This document shows positions 60,772-64,000 of a DNA stretch of 64,000 bases, piece after piece. Within the stretch, counting starts at the first letter, position 1, and each line of letters begins with the position of its first letter. Source of the stretch: Streptomyces xantholiticus (GTDB lineage: Bacteria; Actinomycetota; Actinomycetes; Streptomycetales; Streptomycetaceae). The DNA is taken from the NCBI RefSeq assembly GCF_014651015.1, contig NZ_BMWB01000001.1, positions 344,068 to 408,067 of the forward strand. The letters are read 5' to 3'. The position numbers and the translations under genes were made by a program. The notes beneath the pieces were generated by a model. That model made no database searches, had not been told where the DNA came from, and saw only the letters and a list, made by a program, of their open reading frames with translations.

Positions 60772-61320
60772 GTGAGCATAGGCAAAGAGATGCGCCGGCT
60801 GTGCAGTGAGCTCGTCGGCGGAATCGGTCTCCCCGCCCCGGCGGAGCCCGCCGAACTCTACTCCGCCCTGTGCAAGGGCATGAGCAAACACCGTGGCAGG
60901 CCGGTCCGTCACCGCATGGCGTCCTTCCCGCCGGGCACCGCCAGCGGGCTGTGGCTCGACATGGCCGACCAGGACCTCGTCGTCATCGAGGAGCGCACGG
61001 CACCCGACCATCAGCTGGTGATTCTCGGCCATGAGCTGTGGCACATGAAGGCCGGACACTGCAGCCACCATGTCGAGGGAGCGGCCGTGGCCGCACGGCT
61101 GCTGTGCGACGAAGCGGATCTGCAGGCCACCGTCCTCAAGGTCGCCGCTCGCACCCACTTCGACCAGGTGGAGGAGAACGAGGCAGAGAGCTTCGGACTG
61201 CTGCTCGGCAGCAAGTGCCGTGCCTGGCTCGCCGGTTCGAACGGCCGCGGCCCGGTCCGGCGCGACGGGGTCGCGGGCCGCATCGAGGCGTCCCTGGGAT
61301 ACCGCGGGCCACAGGGCTGA
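60772..61320 (+). CDS. ImmA/IrrE-type metallopeptidase
   Basis: A 182-residue zinc protease-fold protein. Zinc motif LGHELWHMKAGH: His87, Glu88 and His91. Such proteins cleave XRE-type repressors (ImmA) or DdrO (IrrE). GTG start with GGAGAGGAG. Follows the XRE gene by 60 bases and is translationally close (four bases) to the next membrane protein. Cleavage of the neighbouring XRE protein is inferred. It lacks a signal peptide, so it acts in the cytoplasm. Confidence 0.9.
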   Translation: MSIGKEMRRLCSELVGGIGLPAPAEPAELYSALCKGMSKHRGRPVRHRMASFPPGTASGLWLDMADQDLVVIEERTAPDHQLVILGHELWHMKAGHCSHHVEGAAVAARLLCDEADLQATVLKVAARTHFDQVEENEAESFGLLLGSKCRAWLAGSNGRGPVRRDGVAGRIEASLGYRGPQG

Positions 61321-61323
61321 GGC

Positions 61324-62511
61324 GTGAACGGACCGGACTACTACATCCCCGCGGGCGCTCTGGGAATCGCACTTGCGTTCAAACTGCCGGGGCTGCGGCG
61401 CAACTCGCGTGACCCGATGCTCCGGTCCGTGTGCGCCCTGCTGATCCTCGGCGCGTCCACCTTCTTCTTCGCCGCGCCGCCCACCATCGCCGAGGTCAAC
61501 CGCATCACCGGGGTCTCCAACTTCTCCGCGCCGCTGGTCTACTGCATCCTCTCCGCGTTCAGCGCGTCCTGCCTTGTGCTGCTCGTCAACTGGCGCGGCG
61601 GCCCGCCGGAGGAGACCCGGCGGATCTCACTGCGCTGGATGGCCGCGTACAGCATGGTCGTCGTGGCCCTCGTCGTCCTCTTCCTGCTGGGCGACGCGCC
61701 CGTGGAGCGGTTGCGGGACCTGGACACGTACTACGCCAGGACGCCCGGCATCCGCGAGATGATCGCGCTCTACCTCGCCGCCCACAGCGTCGCTGCGGTG
61801 GGCATGACCGTGCTGTGCTGGCGCTGGTCCCTGAAGGTGAGCGGCTGGCTCCGCGGCGGCCTGGTGATCATCGTCGTCGGATCGCTGTTCAACCTCGCCT
61901 ACGGCGTCACCAAGTCGGCCGCCGTGGCGGCCCGCTGGGCGGGACACGACTGGGACTACCTGTCCACGCTGGCAGCACCGCCGCTCGCGTCGGTCGGCGC
62001 GCTGCTGAGCGCCGTCGGCTTCGTCCTGCCACTCGCCGGCCAGCGCGTGTCCGACAGCTGGCACGCCTGGGCGGCCTACCGCCGCCTCGGCACGCTCTGG
62101 CGCGAGCTGCGCTCCATCGCACCGCACGGAACGCCCTCGGTACGCATCTCGCTGTTCTCACCGGCCGAACTGCGCGTCACACAGCGGGAGTCCGACATCC
62201 ACGACGGCATGCTGCAGCTCGACCCCTACTTCGACCGTGTTCTGCGCGAGGACTCCTACGCCCAGGCACTCGCCGGGGGGGCCGACCCCCGGCAGGCCCA
62301 CGCGGTGGCGGACGCGGCGATGGTCGCCGCTGCCCTGCGGGCCCGGGCGGCCGACCCCGAAGGGCAGATCGTCAAGTCGGCCGAGGCCTACACAACCGTG
62401 GCAGCCGCGGGACCGCGCGACCTCGTGCGCATGTCCCTGGCGCTGCGTCATTCACCCGTCGTCGAAGCAGCGCGCACGCGTGCAGCCAGGTCAGAGAGCA
62501 GCACCCTATGA
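61324..62511 (+). CDS. MAB_1171c-like multi-pass membrane protein
   Basis: A 395-residue protein with about seven helices in the first 240 residues and a soluble C-terminal part (about 245-395: LGTLWRELRSIAPHGTPSVRI, RVTQRESDIHDGMLQLDPYF). The layout matches the MAB_1171c family, conserved in Streptomyces but uncharacterised. GTG at 61324 lies four bases after the protease stop; the last bases overlap the next gene (ATGA). It could be a membrane sensor feeding the ImmA/XRE pair, or a transporter for the monooxygenase product. Confidence 0.85.
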   Translation: MNGPDYYIPAGALGIALAFKLPGLRRNSRDPMLRSVCALLILGASTFFFAAPPTIAEVNRITGVSNFSAPLVYCILSAFSASCLVLLVNWRGGPPEETRRISLRWMAAYSMVVVALVVLFLLGDAPVERLRDLDTYYARTPGIREMIALYLAAHSVAAVGMTVLCWRWSLKVSGWLRGGLVIIVVGSLFNLAYGVTKSAAVAARWAGHDWDYLSTLAAPPLASVGALLSAVGFVLPLAGQRVSDSWHAWAAYRRLGTLWRELRSIAPHGTPSVRISLFSPAELRVTQRESDIHDGMLQLDPYFDRVLREDSYAQALAGGADPRQAHAVADAAMVAAALRARAADPEGQIVKSAEAYTTVAAAGPRDLVRMSLALRHSPVVEAARTRAARSESSTL

Positions 62512-63953
62512 GCAGCGATCCCTTGAGAACCCGCCGGAACCACGGCCGCAGAGCCGTGGTGATCGGCGGCGGGCTGGCCGGCATGCTGGCGGCCGGAGTC
62601 CTCGGCGAGTACGTGGACGAGGTCCTCGTCATCGAACGTGACGTCCTTCCCGACGGGCCGCGCTCCCGCAAGAGCCTCCCCCAGGCGCACCACGCCCATC
62701 TGCTCTGGTCGGGCGGAGCGCGGGCGATCGAGTCCCTGCTGCCCGGCACCACGGACCGCTGGCTCGCCGCCGGCGCCCGCCGGATCGCGCTGCCGACCGG
62801 GCTGGTGTCGATGTCGTCGCAGGGCTGGTTCCGCCGCTTCCCCGAAATGCAGTTCCTGATCGCGTGCAGCCGGGACCTGCTCGACTGGGTCGTACGGGAG
62901 CAGGTGCTCGCCGGGCCCCGTGTCACCGTCCTCGACCGCACCGAACTGCTGCGCCTCGAAGCCTCCGCCGGGCGCGTCGACGGCGTACGGGTGCGCAGCG
63001 GCGCCGAGGGCGAGCGGGTGCTGCCCGCGGACCTGGTCGTCGATGCGAGCGGCCGCGGCTCCCGGGCTCCGGAGTGGCTGCGGGCGCTGGGCGTGGGCGA
63101 GGTGCGCGAGGAGAAGGTCGACTCGGGGCTGGCGTACGCGAGCAGGATCTTCCGGTCGCCGGAGGGCTCGGAGGAGTACCCGGTCGTCAATGTGCAGGCC
63201 GACGCGCGCGAGCCGCGGCCCGGTTGCACCGCCACGATCGTGCCCATCGAGGGCCGGCGGTGGCTGGCCACGCTGTCCGGTACGCGCGGCGGCCAGCCGA
63301 CCAACGCCGCCGACGAGTTCGAGGACTTCGCCCGCTCCGTGCGGCATCCCGTCGTCGCGGACCTCATCTCGCGCGCAGAGCCGCTGACGGACGTCGTCGT
63401 CTCCCGCAGCACGGTCAACCGGCGGCGCTACTACGAGAAGATCCGCGACTGGCCCGAGGGCTTCGTCGCGCTCGGCGACTCGGTCGCCACCTACAACCCC
63501 GTCTACGGGCACGGGATGTCGGTCGCCGCGCAGGGCGTCCTCGCACTGCGCACGGCGCTCGCCGCACACGGCACGGACTCCCCCGGGCTCGCCCGCCGGG
63601 TCCAGCGGGCGGTCGCGGGACCGGTCGGCACGGCGTGGGACCTGGCCACCGGGCAGGACATCCTCTACCCCGGCGCGATCGGGAAGGACCCGGGGGCCGG
63701 GGCGCGGGTCCTGCGCACGTACGTGGACCGGCTGATGCTGACCGCGACGGGCCGACCTCTGGTCGCCAAGGCGCTCTTCGACGTGATGACGCTGTCGGCG
63801 CCGACGGCTTCCCTGGCGCGGCCCGAGATCGCGCTGGCCGTCCTGCGCGGGCCGAAGCTGCCGCCGCTGCCAGGGCCGCCGCTGAGCGACGACGAGCTGC
63901 GGGTCGCGAAGGCGCCGCGGGGCGAACGTGAGGCGGACCCGGCGGAGGCGTGA
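62508..63953 (+). CDS. FAD-dependent monooxygenase/epoxidase-like protein
   Basis: A 481-residue flavoprotein of the PHBH/squalene-epoxidase-like class. FAD motif VVIGGGLAGMLAAGVLGEYVDEVLVIERD, DG-like motif LVVDASGRGSR and the GD motif ALGDSVATYNPVYGHGMSVAAQG are intact. Best matches in memory are the LasC-type epoxidases of polyether pathways, but no polyketide synthase is nearby. It overlaps the membrane protein gene by four bases, so it is the fourth gene of the regulatory operon. Substrate unknown. The window ends 47 bases after its stop. Confidence 0.87.
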   Translation: MSSDPLRTRRNHGRRAVVIGGGLAGMLAAGVLGEYVDEVLVIERDVLPDGPRSRKSLPQAHHAHLLWSGGARAIESLLPGTTDRWLAAGARRIALPTGLVSMSSQGWFRRFPEMQFLIACSRDLLDWVVREQVLAGPRVTVLDRTELLRLEASAGRVDGVRVRSGAEGERVLPADLVVDASGRGSRAPEWLRALGVGEVREEKVDSGLAYASRIFRSPEGSEEYPVVNVQADAREPRPGCTATIVPIEGRRWLATLSGTRGGQPTNAADEFEDFARSVRHPVVADLISRAEPLTDVVVSRSTVNRRRYYEKIRDWPEGFVALGDSVATYNPVYGHGMSVAAQGVLALRTALAAHGTDSPGLARRVQRAVAGPVGTAWDLATGQDILYPGAIGKDPGAGARVLRTYVDRLMLTATGRPLVAKALFDVMTLSAPTASLARPEIALAVLRGPKLPPLPGPPLSDDELRVAKAPRGEREADPAEA

Positions 63954-64000
63954 CGCGTGAGCGCTGCGGGTGGGGGCCCGCTGCCCGGTGCCCACCCCGT

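Noticed and set aside
1..64000. tRNA genes, phage or integrative element
   Set aside because: No cloverleaf, integrase or attachment repeat was seen while reading; a tRNA scan would settle it.

Overview
The window is high-GC actinobacterial chromosome and almost certainly Streptomyces. It carries an SsgA-like sporulation protein, a WhiB-like protein, a DUF397/XRE/ATPase regulatory trio, a two-domain small laccase, a GH46 chitosanase, streptogrisin-type protease chemistry, GTG and TTG starts, and GC-rich degenerate intergenic repeats. From memory (not checked), the order fad genes, ssgD, ABC-F, wblJ, small laccase, ThuA/sugar dehydrogenase, ligD-type polymerase and ligC resembles part of the right half of the Streptomyces coelicolor chromosome around SCO6707-SCO6732. 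I see no tRNA, rRNA, CRISPR array, complete insertion sequence or prophage.

Layout. 1-8.5 kb: an acetyltransferase, a membrane protein, a complete ferredoxin/ferredoxin reductase/P450 set, a secreted sphingomyelinase-like phosphodiesterase, a secreted S1 protease with a DasR-like site upstream, a macrodomain hydrolase, and MerR and DUF2087 proteins. 8.5-14.3 kb: a four-gene beta-oxidation operon (methylacyl-CoA racemase, acyl-CoA dehydrogenase, thiolase, FadB) behind a promoter-embedded palindrome. 14.5-26.8 kb: an enoyl-reductase-like protein, endonuclease V, a small secreted peptide, a BNR-repeat protein, SsgD-like, a decayed PEP-mutase-family gene, an ABC-F ATPase with a long leader, an acyl-ACP desaturase, chitosanase, a Wbl protein and a VOC protein. 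26.8-32.7 kb: an extracellular redox/sugar locus (laccase divergent from ThuA-sugar dehydrogenase and cupredoxin-Ig-DUF1080 proteins).

32.8-38.4 kb: a tightly overlapped five-gene biosynthetic operon (KAS III, GT2, adenylate-forming enzyme, atypical P450, extended SDR) with the OleA/OleC/OleD logic of beta-lactone pathways but no OleB. It ends at a 103-bp tandem repeat. 38.9-45.6 kb: a divergent NHEJ-type polymerase/ligase pair, two pseudogenes, a YchJ protein and a GH4 glycosidase. 45.7-53.7 kb: an epimerase/GT2/TIGR04282/methyltransferase operon and, beyond a regulator/flavin reductase pair, a b561-type membrane domain fused to a molybdopterin oxidoreductase, facing a GT87-type mannosyltransferase-like protein. 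53.7-58.7 kb: a deletion chimera of an MFS transporter and anhydro-MurNAc kinase, an M64 peptidase, and the DUF397/XRE/ATPase trio. 58.7-64 kb: a proline-linker XRE regulator and a four-gene operon of XRE protein, ImmA/IrrE-type metalloprotease, MAB_1171c-type membrane protein and FAD monooxygenase.

How the genes work together. The strongest candidates for undescribed biology are the 32.8-38.4 kb operon (a lipid or beta-lactone-like product), the 26.8-32.7 kb extracellular electron-transfer/3-keto-sugar locus, and the 60.0-63.9 kb regulator-protease-membrane-monooxygenase operon. Four decayed or chimeric genes (about 19.9, 41.0, 43.2 and 53.7 kb) show active gene loss, as expected away from the chromosomal core. 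All functional statements come from reading motifs and family knowledge; no database search was run.
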